Positions 16,082 to 26,200 of a stretch of DNA of 64,000 nucleotides are shown here, one piece after another. The position numbers and the translations under genes are program-made. The notes beneath the pieces were generated by a model. The model did no database searches and was not told the origin of the DNA. It worked only from the letters and a program-made list of their open reading frames with translations. The stretch lies in contig CAMVDX010000005.1 in assembly GCA_947166355.1 (NCBI GenBank), positions 1 through 64,000 of the forward strand, in the 5' to 3' direction. Numbering within the stretch: the first letter of the stretch is position 1; each line of letters starts with the position of its first letter. Source of the stretch: an uncultured Treponema sp. (GTDB lineage: Bacteria > Spirochaetota > Spirochaetia > Treponematales > Treponemataceae).

Positions 16082-17666
16082 CAGATACCTCCTGAACGGA
16101 ATTATCATTATCCGGATGTTCCTGAGTTTGTTGACTGGCCGAATATTCTTTTGCTCTTTTCTGTTTCATCTTAAATATGATTCCCATAATCTGAATTGCA
16201 AGCAGCGGCATCATGGCAACCAGAGCAATTACTCCAAATGAATCGTTGCTGCTGTTTCCACTGCTGGCGGCTCCCAAAGTAAAAGATAAAACAAAGGTAG
16301 AAGTAAGAGGCCCTGAAGCAACTCCGCCAGAGTCGAAGGCAATTCCGGAAAATAGAGAAGGGCAGAAAATCATCAGAAGCATAGCAATAGCATAACCCGG
16401 AATCAAAATATATTTAAGATTAAAACCTGAAACGGCGCGCAGCATAGAAAGTCCAATTGCAATTGCTGTTCCAACTGAAAGGAAAATAAGAAGAACTCGA
16501 CGTTTAATTGTACCTCCGCTTACCTGTTCCACCTGTTCACTTAAAACCCATACAGCAGGTTCTGCGCAAACAATGATTGCACCAAGCAGAAGCCCAGTTC
16601 CAATCAAAAGAATATACCAGGCGCCGCCACGACTAATTGCAAGAGCTCCGAGCTTTTGACCTAGGTCTGCTCCTGCCTGCGAAAATCCGCCGTTTACTCC
16701 AATCAAAAAAATTGTAAGGCCGATAAAGGCATAAATAAATCCGATAATAATTCGGATAATCTGACGTTTTGTCATCTTCAAAAGTAAAATCTGGAATACT
16801 ATAAAAAGAGCAAAGAGAGGGGTAATTGAAATTAAAGCTTCCTTAAAAACGTGACCTACAGCTGAGCCGAACGGGGAAAATATCTGAGAGAAGAAGCCTG
16901 GCTGGGTAGCGTTGCTTTTAGCAAGTTCAACCACTGTATTTACTGCACTCTCTGCGTCTGGGGTGGTTGAACTTGTCGAAACCACCATATTTCTTATAAC
17001 AATCGCATAAATCAAAACAGCCATAACCGGCCCTACAGAGCAGACTCCGGTAAGTCCAAAGCTGTTTTCATCATCATCACGAACAGAAGAAACTCCAAGT
17101 CCAAGTGCCATGATAAATGGAACTGTCATAGGACCTGTGGTTGCGCCGCCAGAATCAAAGGCAATGCCAATAAAGCTGTCTGGTGCAAAAAAACTGATTC
17201 CAAAAAGCACAAGATAAGAGATAAATAAAGTCCACTTAATTGAAAGATTTAAAACTGTACGCAGAAGACCCAGCATAATAAAAAGCCCGACTCCGCCAGC
17301 GATTACAAAAGTTATGGAAAGCTTATTTACAAAAGGAAAAATGCCGCGAACCTGATCTCCAAAAACCTGAATGTCTGGTTCGGCAGCGGTAACTATAAAA
17401 CCGATTATAAAGGCCACAATAAGAAGAAGTCTGAGAGAGCGTTTTTTTGTAAGCTCTGCACCACAGCGTTCACCCATAGGTTGAATACCAAGGTCAACGC
17501 CAAGAAGAAAAATTGTAAGCCCTATTATAAGCAAAAGCCCGCCCACAACAAAGCGTGCGAGCAGGTATTTGTCGAGAGGAACAAAAGTTAGTCCGAGGAG
17601 AAGAACGATTGCCATTACCGGCGATACGGAAACGGCCGTCTCCTTTAATTTATTCAGAATGTTCAA
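16071..17666 (-). CDS. DUF1538 integral membrane protein (duplicated)
   Basis: 531 residues from a TTG start at 17666 (AGAGGG upstream). The protein consists of two homologous halves: IGLTIFLLGVDLG with TAAEPDIQVFGDQV in the first, IGLTIFLIGVNGG with CAEPAVWVLSEQV in the second, each followed by a FDSGGA/FDSGGV loop. The 10-14 membrane helices and inverted-repeat-like design suggest a transporter or channel; the substrate is not known. The gene is coupled to the double PII-like gene, which probably regulates it. Residues about 228-236 (VVSTSSTTP) come from a family C DNA repeat in the loop between helices. Confidence 0.85.
   Translation of the reverse strand: MNILNKLKETAVSVSPVMAIVLLLGLTFVPLDKYLLARFVVGGLLLIIGLTIFLLGVDLGIQPMGERCGAELTKKRSLRLLLIVAFIIGFIVTAAEPDIQVFGDQVRGIFPFVNKLSITFVIAGGVGLFIMLGLLRTVLNLSIKWTLFISYLVLFGISFFAPDSFIGIAFDSGGATTGPMTVPFIMALGLGVSSVRDDDENSFGLTGVCSVGPVMAVLIYAIVIRNMVVSTSSTTPDAESAVNTVVELAKSNATQPGFFSQIFSPFGSAVGHVFKEALISITPLFALFIVFQILLLKMTKRQIIRIIIGFIYAFIGLTIFLIGVNGGFSQAGADLGQKLGALAISRGGAWYILLIGTGLLLGAIIVCAEPAVWVLSEQVEQVSGGTIKRRVLLIFLSVGTAIAIGLSMLRAVSGFNLKYILIPGYAIAMLLMIFCPSLFSGIAFDSGGVASGPLTSTFVLSFTLGAASSGNSSNDSFGVIALVAMMPLLAIQIMGIIFKMKQKRAKEYSASQQTQEHPDNDNSVQEVSDGV
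16962..16986. repeat. Family C short palindrome inside the DUF1538 gene
   Basis: GGTGGTTgaacttgtcgAAACCACC: an 8-base inverted repeat with the GAACTTGTCGAAACCACC text typical of the family. It is translated in frame as VVSTSSTT in a loop. Confidence 0.7.
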
Positions 17667-17699
17667 TTAGCAAAGCCCTCTGTTACTCTGTTACCCTGT

Positions 17700-18194
17700 T
17701 TATGCATCAGCAAAAGTTTTTCCATCATCAAGAGTAACCTTAAGTTTTGTATACTCGCAATGAAAGTCGTTCTTAAGGCGGTCAAGATAACGCTTGCTTT
17801 CCCACTTACACATAGGAAGGTCGTGGAGAAGGTAGTTGCCGCAGGCTTCCGGACGGGTTGCAGGAACTTCATTCTGAGTTAGAATCCATTCAAGACAGCG
17901 GATTGTAAGCTGGCGCATATCTTCTACAGAATATTTTCCCAGCATGATGATATACATACCGGTAAGACAACCCATTGGTCCAACGTAAACAACATCTTCC
18001 TTAACTTCTGAATTGCGGAACCAGGTTGCCATAAGGTGTTCAAGACTGTGGATTGCACCGGGAGCCATAGCAGGTTCTTTGTTTGGTTCTGTAATGCGAA
18101 GGTCGTAGGTTGTAAAACCTTTGTCTTCGCGAGAAATGTAAATGCCAGGCTTTAAGTGAGTGTGGTCAATTGTAAAACTCTGAATTACTTCCAT
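17700..18194 (-). CDS. luxS: S-ribosylhomocysteine lyase LuxS
   Basis: Splits S-ribosylhomocysteine into homocysteine and the AI-2 precursor DPD. It has 164 residues from the ATG at 18194, with GGAGA eight bases upstream. An upstream in-frame extension is only translated repeat DNA and was not used. The metal site is HSLEH (His49, Glu52, His53) plus Cys in RPEACGNY near residue 119, with the catalytic Cys76 in GPMGCLTG. mtnN, the previous enzyme of the pathway, is 147 bases upstream across a family A repeat. The DUF1538 gene follows 33 bases after the stop. Confidence 0.97.
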   Translation of the reverse strand: MEVIQSFTIDHTHLKPGIYISREDKGFTTYDLRITEPNKEPAMAPGAIHSLEHLMATWFRNSEVKEDVVYVGPMGCLTGMYIIMLGKYSVEDMRQLTIRCLEWILTQNEVPATRPEACGNYLLHDLPMCKWESKRYLDRLKNDFHCEYTKLKVTLDDGKTFADA

Positions 18195-18208
18195 ATTAAA
18201 TCTCCTAT

Positions 18209-18335
18209 TGTCATTGTCGGGCTTGGATTGCTTCGCACTTTGTGCTCGCAATGACGGTTGATGTCATTGCGAGGAGCACAGCGACGTGGCAATCTATTGT
18301 TTTTGATTGCTTCGCACTTTGTGCTCGTAATGACG
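18209..18335. repeat. Family A/D repeats between mtnN and luxS
   Basis: GTCATTGTCGGGCTTGGATTGCTTCGC, GTGCTCGCAATGAC, GTCATTGCGAGGAGCACAGCGACG and another GATTGCTTCGCACTTTGTGC unit (in pieces). A mixed family A cluster, with one edge starting as family D. Confidence 0.8.
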
Positions 18336-18340
18336 TTTTT

Positions 18341-19030
18341 TTATAGTTCCTTAATTACTTCCATTAAGAAGGCACTGCTCAATTTAGAAGCTGTATCTTC
18401 TGAATAAGTTTCCTTTACCGAATCATCAGCAGTATCAGACATACAGCGGATAATTACAAAAGGTACTTTGTTTGCAAAACAGGTATGGGCGATGGCACAG
18501 CCTTCCATTTCGACGCACTGAGGCTTAAAGTTAGATACGATGAAAGCCTTTTTTTCACCGCCAGAAATAAACTGGTCGCCCGAAGCTATAAGACCGCGGG
18601 TAATTTTATGCTCCTTTGAAAGAGAAGTTTTTCCGAAAGCGGCAACTGCGGCATCTGCCAGCGCTTTATCAGCTGCAAACTGCTCAGGCATTCCAGGAAC
18701 CTGCCCCAGCTTATAGCCGAAAAACTGAACATCAAAATCATGATATACAGCGGCATCAGAAACTACAAAATCATAAATCTTAAGACCTTCACCAACTGCA
18801 CCGGCAATTCCTGTGTTGATTACCTTTGAAACCTTAAAGTTCAAAATCAAAAGCTGAGTACACAAGGCAGCATTTACTTTACCAATTCCGCATTGAACAA
18901 TTACAACATCTTTCTCAAAAAGCTGACCTTTGTAAAAAAGAAGATTGTTGATTTCGATTTTTTCTTTAGAAGTCATCTGCTCAAAAAGGGCTTCGACTTC
19001 ACTTTGCATAGCTCCGATAATTCCAATCAT
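18341..19030 (-). CDS. mtnN: 5'-methylthioadenosine/S-adenosylhomocysteine nucleosidase
   Basis: Removes adenine from S-adenosylhomocysteine and methylthioadenosine. It is the step before LuxS. It has 229 residues, the usual length. Family marks are MIGIIGAMQSEVEALFE at the N-terminus (the conserved Glu near position 11), NTGIAGAVG near residue 80, VEMEG near residue 173 and SDTADD near residue 200. The start codon overlaps the stop of the preceding small membrane protein gene by four bases (ATGA), so the two are translationally coupled. Confidence 0.96.
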   Translation of the reverse strand: MIGIIGAMQSEVEALFEQMTSKEKIEINNLLFYKGQLFEKDVVIVQCGIGKVNAALCTQLLILNFKVSKVINTGIAGAVGEGLKIYDFVVSDAAVYHDFDVQFFGYKLGQVPGMPEQFAADKALADAAVAAFGKTSLSKEHKITRGLIASGDQFISGGEKKAFIVSNFKPQCVEMEGCAIAHTCFANKVPFVIIRCMSDTADDSVKETYSEDTASKLSSAFLMEVIKEL

Positions 19031-19422
19031 TTTTTAAGTGCCTCTTTTTCTGCGTTTTTTACGCGCTTAGAATAATGACCTAAAACTTCGTTAGAAAGTT
19101 TATCAATCAGATTAAATTTTTCAATGATAAAATTTGCAAAGGTTTTATAAATTACGAAACCAAGAAACAGGCCTCCAATAAAACTAACAATTGTGCAAAG
19201 CTGAAAGATTGTTTTTGCAGCTTCTTCCGGTAATTTGAAAACCCTGAAAATTAAAAAAGAGAAAAAAACAAAAAGCAGAAGTATGACTGCAAGAGTTTCA
19301 ACTATTTCAAAAATACTTCCGAAAAAAAGAAAGAGACGTGAATTTCGTCTTTTTTCCTTAAGCTCCAGTTCTTTTTTTTGTCTTGCAAGTCTCTCTTCTT
19401 TTTCTGCATCAGTCATGTCCAT
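19027..19422 (-). CDS. Small two-helix membrane protein, unknown function
   Basis: 131 residues. A charged N-terminal stretch (about residues 1-28, rich in Glu, Lys and Arg) may be a coiled coil. Two hydrophobic segments follow, about residues 36-62 and 75-97, then a charged C-terminal tail. GGAG lies nine bases before the ATG at 19422. It ends in a four-base overlap with mtnN, so they share an mRNA. I recognise no family. Confidence 0.7.
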   Translation of the reverse strand: MDMTDAEKEERLARQKKELELKEKRRNSRLFLFFGSIFEIVETLAVILLLFVFFSFLIFRVFKLPEEAAKTIFQLCTIVSFIGGLFLGFVIYKTFANFIIEKFNLIDKLSNEVLGHYSKRVKNAEKEALKK

Positions 19423-19481
19423 TTTATGTTCTCCTTAAACTTATGTAACCACCCGGTTATCGCAGGGGCTGAGCCGATATA

Positions 19482-20051
19482 TTATTCTTCGGTCTTTTCT
19501 TCTATCGATTCTTTTGATGCTTTTGATTCTTCTGATTCTTTAGATTCCCTGATTGATGTTACAATAAACGAAATCACCAGCATAATTCCGCAAACAACTA
19601 CAGCAGAGTCTGCAATATTAAAAGTAGGCCAGCGTTCAAGGCCAAAAAGTCCGTAGAATTTAACATCGATAAAGTCTACTACACCTTCAGCTCGGAAGAA
19701 TCGGTCAATCAGATTTCCAACTCCTCCACCAACAATTCCCATAATTGCCCAGCGCTGAAGTTTAGTCCAGGTATTATTTCTAAAGTAGATGGCAATAACA
19801 ATTCCAATCACAATAAGTGGAATTAGAGAGAACAGAAAACGGCGTGCAGTTTCAGACCATGTTGCACCTACGCTGAATGCAACACCTGTATTTGCAACAT
19901 GAATGATTCTAAGAAAATCGCCGAAAAACGATGCGCCGACAGTAAAGAGCGGAATATTTTTCATTATCAGAATTTTTGTAATCTGATCAACAAGGATTAC
20001 GAGTACTGCCAGAGAAATTGGCAGAAGTTTAGTTTTTAATTCTTTATTCAT
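19482..20051 (-). CDS. lspA: Lipoprotein signal peptidase
   Basis: Cuts the signal peptide of prolipoproteins after Lgt has lipidated the cysteine. It has 189 residues from the ATG at 20051; a longer in-frame reading lies inside the NIF3-family gene and was rejected because a consensus promoter ends six bases before this ATG. Four membrane helices are visible. The catalytic aspartates lie in GGGVGNLIDRFFRAEGVVDFI and FNIADSAVVVCG (in pieces). The C-terminus has an extra Ser/Glu/Lys-rich tail of about 25 residues (RESKESEESKASKES). No Shine-Dalgarno sequence is present. Confidence 0.95.
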   Translation of the reverse strand: MNKELKTKLLPISLAVLVILVDQITKILIMKNIPLFTVGASFFGDFLRIIHVANTGVAFSVGATWSETARRFLFSLIPLIVIGIVIAIYFRNNTWTKLQRWAIMGIVGGGVGNLIDRFFRAEGVVDFIDVKFYGLFGLERWPTFNIADSAVVVCGIMLVISFIVTSIRESKESEESKASKESIEEKTEE

Positions 20052-20057
20052 ATATAA

Positions 20058-20087
20058 AATATACTTATAAATTCGTAGGTAGGTCAA
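20058..20087 (-). promoter_or_regulatory. Promoter of lspA (leaderless)
   Basis: On the minus strand TTGACC (20082-20087), an 18-base spacer and TATATT (20058-20063). Only six bases separate the -10 box from the ATG at 20051. The -35 box lies inside the 3' end of the NIF3-family gene. Confidence 0.65.
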
Positions 20088-20832
20088 TAAAGATTGTTGA
20101 AACTCCGAGTTCCTTTTCAACTTTTTCTTTAAGAAGAGAAACTCCCATAGTCTCAGTGCCATAGTGACCACCGGCAATTACGTTAATGCCGCATTCTTCT
20201 GCAAGATGGTACTGCTCATGCTGAAACTCGCCGGTAATATAACAGTCGAGTCCAGCTTCTATAGCCTGATCAACATCGTCACTTGCGCCGCCCGAAATTA
20301 TGCCTACTGTGCTTATTTGAGATTTACCGAAGTCTAGGATCCGCGGTGAAGTTTTTGTGATTTTAGAAAGGGCGGCTCCGAGAGCTTCTGGTGTTGCCGG
20401 CGAGGGGAGGGAGCCTGCGGCTCCAATTGGCATTCCACGCCAATAACCGAACGGTTCAATTTTTTGCAATCCGAGGGCGGCGGCCAGCCCGAAATTATTG
20501 CCATACGGATTGTTAGCGTCGAGCGGAATGTGATAGGCAATCAACGCCAGATCATTTTTTATAAAGCTGGCCGCCCTTGCATAAAAGTTCCCCGTTAAAG
20601 TCTGACAGTGTCCCCAGAAAAGCCCGTGATGAACTACCAGAACCTGAGCGCCGGCAGCCACGGCCGCCTTAGCCGTAGCCTCACAGGCATCAACTGCAAA
20701 AGCAATTTTTGTAATGGGCAGCGAGTCTGGGGCGCTGTTTTGAATCTGAATGCCGTTGAGCGAAGGGTCACCTGCAAAATCTTCTTTTTTTAAAAAAGCA
20801 TTAAAAAATGCGTCGAGTTCATTTAAGGTCAT
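20065..20832 (-). CDS. NIF3-family dinuclear metal protein
   Basis: 255 residues, matching the short NIF3/YbgI form without the PII-like insert. Metal-binding motifs are VVHHGLFW near residue 67, AYHIPLDAN near residue 100, and GHYGTETMG with the paired Glu near residue 225. Family members form hexameric toroids with two metal ions; the substrate is debated. The start overlaps the stop of the upstream membrane protein gene by 14 bases, indicating coupling. The end carries the lspA promoter. Confidence 0.92.
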   Translation of the reverse strand: MTLNELDAFFNAFLKKEDFAGDPSLNGIQIQNSAPDSLPITKIAFAVDACEATAKAAVAAGAQVLVVHHGLFWGHCQTLTGNFYARAASFIKNDLALIAYHIPLDANNPYGNNFGLAAALGLQKIEPFGYWRGMPIGAAGSLPSPATPEALGAALSKITKTSPRILDFGKSQISTVGIISGGASDDVDQAIEAGLDCYITGEFQHEQYHLAEECGINVIAGGHYGTETMGVSLLKEKVEKELGVSTIFIDLPTNL

Positions 20833-21916
20833 TCAGCACCTCCACAGTTTTCGAAACATCAGATTTGTCTGGCTGATTGTCATGCTGAACTTGTTTCAGC
20901 ATTTCTTGTGTTTTTTCAGCCAGTAGTGTAGGAGTTGCAAGAGTTTTGTCGCGGCGAAAGCCCATTGCCACTGCCAGAAGCGGGTCTGTCTGTTCAATAC
21001 AGCCGTAGCCCGGAGTTTTGTATCCTTCTATTTCAGAAAGCTTAAGTACACCTGCAATTATATCAGGATTTTTTTTAGCTAAATCTTCGGCCGCAATATC
21101 AGCCATAAAATCACTTACAAGAAGAATCCGTTTGTCTGCACCATAGCGGGAACGTAATAGAGGAATTAAAACTTCAAATTCCTGGGAAACATTGTAAGAA
21201 TAATATTCGAGCTGAGCTTCAAATGCCTGGCGGTTAAGTTCACTATGAGTTACCATTATAAGACGGCGTAGAATTTTTGAATCGCCAATAGAATGAAGCC
21301 ATAGACCGTCGTCTGCATAAAAGTCTGCTGAACATGCGGTAATGCCACGCTGTGCAAGCTGTTCGAGGTAAGGTACATAATTTACTGTATCTGCACGTTT
21401 GTCTGGGGCAAGCAGAACGATAATATCTCGAGAACCCTGTGCAACTTCTTCTGGACTAAATTCCCATAGAGACATAGACTTAGGAGCGAGAGCTCCTGCT
21501 TCTTCAAAACCGCTTCTAAAGCTTCCCTTATAGTATGTTTGATTTCTGGAAATTTTAAGAATACGTTTATTGCTTTCTACCGGCGCAAAATAAATAGTAG
21601 CGGCAAGTGCAACAGCAGAAACCGCAATTGTAAACACAGCCCACACCTTCATCAAAGGACTGTAATGGTCAATATAAAGTCGTTCAATATATCGGAAAAT
21701 GGCATGAAAGTTTGAAAGAAGAACAAAAAGCGCAATAAAAAGCCCCAGCGTAGTAAAAGCATCAATTCCCCAGGCCAGAATCTGAAAAATTGCTACGATA
21801 AAGGTGAACGGTGCAAGCACAACCAGCGGATCTCGTCTTACCTGTTGTACAAAAAAAACGCGCAGATTAGTAATAAGTAGAAGTACAAAAACTAAAAGTT
21901 CACCATAAAATTTCAT
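20819..21916 (-). CDS. Membrane protein of unknown function with soluble C-terminal domain
   Basis: 365 residues. Four hydrophobic segments lie in the first 120 residues, then a soluble domain of about 230 residues with alternating helix/strand text (RDIIVLLAPDKR, ILLVSDFMADIAAEDL), which might be a Rossmann-like or hydrolase-like fold. I do not recognise a family. Residues 339-347 (MLKQVQHDN) are translated family B repeat DNA, so the original C-terminus probably ended near residue 335 or has been extended by it. The gene overlaps the NIF3-family gene downstream. Confidence 0.65.
   Translation of the reverse strand: MKFYGELLVFVLLLITNLRVFFVQQVRRDPLVVLAPFTFIVAIFQILAWGIDAFTTLGLFIALFVLLSNFHAIFRYIERLYIDHYSPLMKVWAVFTIAVSAVALAATIYFAPVESNKRILKISRNQTYYKGSFRSGFEEAGALAPKSMSLWEFSPEEVAQGSRDIIVLLAPDKRADTVNYVPYLEQLAQRGITACSADFYADDGLWLHSIGDSKILRRLIMVTHSELNRQAFEAQLEYYSYNVSQEFEVLIPLLRSRYGADKRILLVSDFMADIAAEDLAKKNPDIIAGVLKLSEIEGYKTPGYGCIEQTDPLLAVAMGFRRDKTLATPTLLAEKTQEMLKQVQHDNQPDKSDVSKTVEVLNDLK
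20877..20902. repeat. Family B repeat inside a coding region
   Basis: TTGTCATGCTGAACTTGTTT then CAGCAT: the same text as at 60314-60340 and 48988-49008. In the gene it encodes MLKQVQHDN near the C-terminus. Confidence 0.85.
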
Positions 21917-21990
21917 TCTTAAATTATAATTGCCTGAGGAATTATTCGCAAGGACTTTATTGAATTAGTTGATTTATTGAATCAGCTAAC

Positions 21991-23232
21991 TTATTGAATC
22001 AGCTCGCGGAGTTTGTTTGCGGCGGAATGTCTTTCTTCTTGTGTGCGAAAGAAATTTGCAAGCGGCATTACAGGGCCTTTTGATGCGGCCAGCCAGAAGC
22101 GTACATCATCAGCCTGATGGTCTGGAACTGCACAATTTTTTTGAACCGGAGAAAGGCCTGTTTTTGTTGCAAGCTCGGTCTGTAAACTATCTGAAAGATT
22201 TTTTACAAGCCGGGTTGTTTCAGCAGAATTTTTTATCAAACTGATGGAATACTGCTCGGCGGCGAATTTGCGGTCTGCGGTAAATACCTTTGATGGACAA
22301 TAAATTGAAGTGTAATTATTTACAACCTTGTTAGAAATTTTTCGATGCTGAGAAAGCTTTGTAAAATAAATGCCGCTTAGTTCATGATCCATATAAAAAA
22401 GAATATCTTCTGGTATGAACTTTATTGAGTCATATGGCATTAATCCGTATTGCAGAAAACCTCTGATTTCATTTACAGCAAGAGAAAGTGGTTTTCCCTT
22501 TTCTAGAGCGGCTTCAAAATTAAAATTTTCTAACATGTTTTCATAAGCTTTGCTGCCGCTGAGTGCTTCTGCAATAAGCCCCATAAAGTTTAAAAATTCT
22601 CTGTCATCTGCTACAGGCAAAATCACAGGAGCCTTTGTATAAGGAAGCTCGCGGTAAGCAGTTTCTGCAAGGTCATCCCAAACATTAAGAGACTTCATTC
22701 CCGATTTTTTATAAAGAGGATAATTTACATCCAGCTCATAAAAGTCATAGAGGAATGGAAGAATCTTTACGGACTGGGCCGAATTCTCAGCACCATCCGC
22801 AGCACCTGAGCCCCCCGCCCCGCTAATTTTGAGCGAAGAAAGAATTGAACTTGGGTAGCCGTCTGCGATGTTTGCGAGAGCCAGGTTAATTGGTTTTGTG
22901 ACTGGGCTCTCGAAGAACTCTGCTGTCTGAATATCATTAATAAAAATTACAGCATCGCACTTTTTGATTTTCTTTTTCTGGGCTTCAAGCGTAAGGTCTT
23001 CATTTAAAATCAGCACCTCAAACGCTTTTTCCTGATTTTGATTTTCAGAATCCGCGTTCAAAACATTAATTATCGCATTCTGAACATTTTGAGGCACCCG
23101 ATAAAAGGCGATAGTATTGCTGCTTGCCGCCCCAGATTTCCGGAGCAACAAGCCAGCCACCAGCCCGCACACCGCAAGCAGGGCAAGCGCGAAGATACAA
23201 ATTATCAGCAGTTTCTTTGTTGTAGTTTTCAT
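21991..23232 (-). CDS. Exported solute-binding-like protein
   Basis: 413 residues. The N-terminus has one hydrophobic segment (KKLLIICIFALALLAVCGLVAG, residues 6-27) that may be a signal peptide or a membrane anchor. The rest resembles a family-1-type periplasmic binding protein: AVIFINDIQTAEFF near residue 95, ILPFLYDFYELDVNYPLYKK near residue 160 and a LNVWDDLAETAYRELPY stretch. There is no ABC permease or ATPase nearby. It begins nine bases after the giant lipoprotein gene and its only GGAG lies in that gene's last codons, so the two are probably coupled. Binding-protein fold is a moderate call. Confidence 0.65.
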   Translation of the reverse strand: MKTTTKKLLIICIFALALLAVCGLVAGLLLRKSGAASSNTIAFYRVPQNVQNAIINVLNADSENQNQEKAFEVLILNEDLTLEAQKKKIKKCDAVIFINDIQTAEFFESPVTKPINLALANIADGYPSSILSSLKISGAGGSGAADGAENSAQSVKILPFLYDFYELDVNYPLYKKSGMKSLNVWDDLAETAYRELPYTKAPVILPVADDREFLNFMGLIAEALSGSKAYENMLENFNFEAALEKGKPLSLAVNEIRGFLQYGLMPYDSIKFIPEDILFYMDHELSGIYFTKLSQHRKISNKVVNNYTSIYCPSKVFTADRKFAAEQYSISLIKNSAETTRLVKNLSDSLQTELATKTGLSPVQKNCAVPDHQADDVRFWLAASKGPVMPLANFFRTQEERHSAANKLRELIQ

Positions 23233-23240
23233 AATTCTTT

Positions 23241-26200
23241 TTATTCTCCGCGGAGGAAGTCCAGGGCAAGCATGTCGGAGTTGAAGCCAACACCTACGGC
23301 TGCTTTTCTGTTATTATTCTTTGTTTCCTTTACATCTGCCATAACAGAAGTTCTCTGGTCGCTCGGAGCATAGCGGGCAGGGTCTGTCATAGCTTCGAAG
23401 ATTGGAGTTCCATCTGTTTCTGTTCCTACAAGGTAAGCTACCTTAATACCTTTTGTAGTTCCCATGAAGCTTGTATCGATGTAAGAAATTACAGGAGCCT
23501 TTGCTACAAGAGTTGTTCCAGCTGGGTTAGTAAGTTCAATATCTGCCCAGCGGCCTGCACCAGCAGAACCATCTACAGCAATACTCTTAGAAACTGTATA
23601 AGTATTACCAGTCTTTGTAAGGTACAGATAGTAAAGAATTGAGTTATCTGCATCCTGTGCCGCAATGTGCAGGTTGCCGGCAGTATCCATTGCACCACTT
23701 ACATAGCGGCCAAAGTCTGAGCTTACACCTGTTGGGCGGATAGCCAGGGTCTTTGTCCACTCGTTTGGACCTTGTGGGAATGAATTATTTCCGCGAGCAA
23801 TTTCAAGAGACTTAGCTGTCTTGTTATAGTAAACGATTACTGGAATTGGATTAGCACCTGTTGAATCTACAAATATATCACTCCATTCACCGGCAACTAC
23901 TGTTGGGCTTGGATTGTTAACAGTATAATCGCTACCAGCAACTACAGATTTACCGTCTGTCATATGGTTGTAAGTTGTCTGGTCAGGTTGATTACCAGCT
24001 GTGTTTGGAGAAGATGACATTTTTGCAACAATATCAATATCATGGTCAACATCTATCTTACCCCATTCCTTTAAGGCTGTATTTGAATACTTACTATCGT
24101 TTGTAGCAAATCTATGACCAACCTTATAAGCTGCATATTTAAGACACTTAGCATAAGAATCAAAGTAACTGATATAGATATAGTCTACACCATCAATATA
24201 TTTATTGCCACCTTGTTTTGTATATAACAAACTTTCATTTGCATTATACCAGCCTGTAATTCTAGGATTCTTGAACTGATAAAGAATAGAATCATATCCA
24301 GTTGTAGAATCACGCTGCCAAGAAGCTTTGTTATATCCCTGTCGCTCAACAAAGTATGGCAGTTTTGCTTCTTCGATTGTATTTCCCTTGTATGGATTGA
24401 AATAGTTACGGTCATACCAGATACCTTCGCGCATCATAACAAGTCCAAGACCCCAGACAGAACCTGAGTCGCCGCCAAGTCCGTTATCCTGGAATACGTA
24501 GTAAGGCATACCGTTTACAATCGTGTAATCCATTTCATCTACAGGAGCAACATAAGCTACCTCAGAAGAATTGAATGCAATATTATCTCCATGTCCAAGT
24601 GTTGTATAATTTCTTCCGCTTACATAACCATAAAGCTTAAGGTCATCAGAAGACATTGCTGCATAATAACTGTCATTCATTCCAGTTTCTGGAGTTACTT
24701 CTGTTGAGTAGCCAGGTTGTTTATAAATGTATCCGCCACCTGGTCCCGCTGCTGCTGTAATATGTCCATTATTTCCAGGGTTAGTGTTATTAGGTGCACC
24801 AGAACCACTATTCTGAGTTGTTAACTTTTTAATAACACCGCTATGTGGATTAATACTTCCATTAAACTGTGAAGCATCCGCAACATTCCAAACACTCAAA
24901 TAAACATCATCAGTCCAGAAGTTTGTACCTTCTGCATTTGCGGTAAGGCGACCGTATGTTTTATTACCAGCATTATCTTCTTCATCTGCGTCATAGCCTT
25001 TCTGAATATTATAGCCAGAAGCAGAGTTAGAGTTGTTTATTGCAGTGAGTGCAGTACCACCTGTTGGAGTAATAGTAAGATTAAGGAAGCCGGAATAGTC
25101 TGGTGCGGCTGTAATCTTAATTCTATTATTATCACCTGTTACTCGTGTTGCAGTAAGTGTATCCGTTTCAGCAGTTGTACTTGCAATTCCGTTTACAGTT
25201 TTATGGCGTTTTACAGACAAAGTTCCATCACCAAAGTTAAAGCCTTCCAGGTAAATAGATTTTCCCATTCGTACAGGGTAGCGTCCAAGGCGTGAACGTG
25301 TTGCCGTATTCGAGTTCTCATCAAGAACCTTAGTAATATATGGAACAATATCCATTCGATAAGTTGGCTTGCTGTAAACAGAATCTTCTGAATCTGCTGT
25401 TCCCGTAGCAGTAAGATTTGATGTATGTGCTGTAACGACTGTTGCCGTAGCTCCCGCTACATCTCCAGTAGCATCGATAGCACGAACATATACCTTCTTA
25501 TCAAGACCCATGCGGCCTGTTATTCCAGAGGTATCAATATCAAGCTGCCAAGATGCCTTATGTCCGCTTGCACGAATATAATTGTTTGTTACCTTGAATG
25601 CCCATGTTGTACCATTAACGGTTGCAGTATCTGATGGACTTGAGCATACCCAGCTTCCGTTTGTATAAGAAGCAACCTTGTAATAGGTTAGTGAATCCAA
25701 GCTCTTGGTTGCTGTATAAGTTCCTGTCGCAGGTGTAAATTCGTCGAAGGCAACCCAGATTGAGCTCAAGGTGTAATCATCGAAGACAGTTCCGCGAATA
25801 GTAATCTTTCCAGAAACCTTAGGATCACGGTCCAGTAATCCGCTTGTTGCAGTAAATACTGTTGTCGGTAAATCATCTTCAAGCTCGATATGTCCGTTGT
25901 TTGAAGAATTCTGATAGAGGCTGTTCTTGCTCTTGCTGTTCCAATAGAATGGACTTACAACAACCTTTGGAGCAGTTACATCATCTACATTAACTCTAAG
26001 GTCTTTTATGCGGAGGTAACACCAGTTACTGTCCACACCAGGAGCTGTTTCTTCTGTAGAATCCCAGAAGGTGAATGACATAGCACGATTTTCTGTAGGG
26101 CTGCTAGGACGCAATGTATCATTATCAATTACATAAGCCCATGTTGTATCTCCTGTACGGGCAAGTGTAAAGTTGTTAATTCCTGGAACAGCAGTAGCCC

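Noticed and set aside
18195..18251. N-terminal extension of luxS
   Set aside because: It reads through a family A repeat; GGAGA fits the ATG at 18194 and gives the normal LuxS length.
20052..20177. N-terminal extension of lspA
   Set aside because: It overlaps the NIF3-family gene and contains the lspA promoter; the ATG at 20051 gives the usual start.
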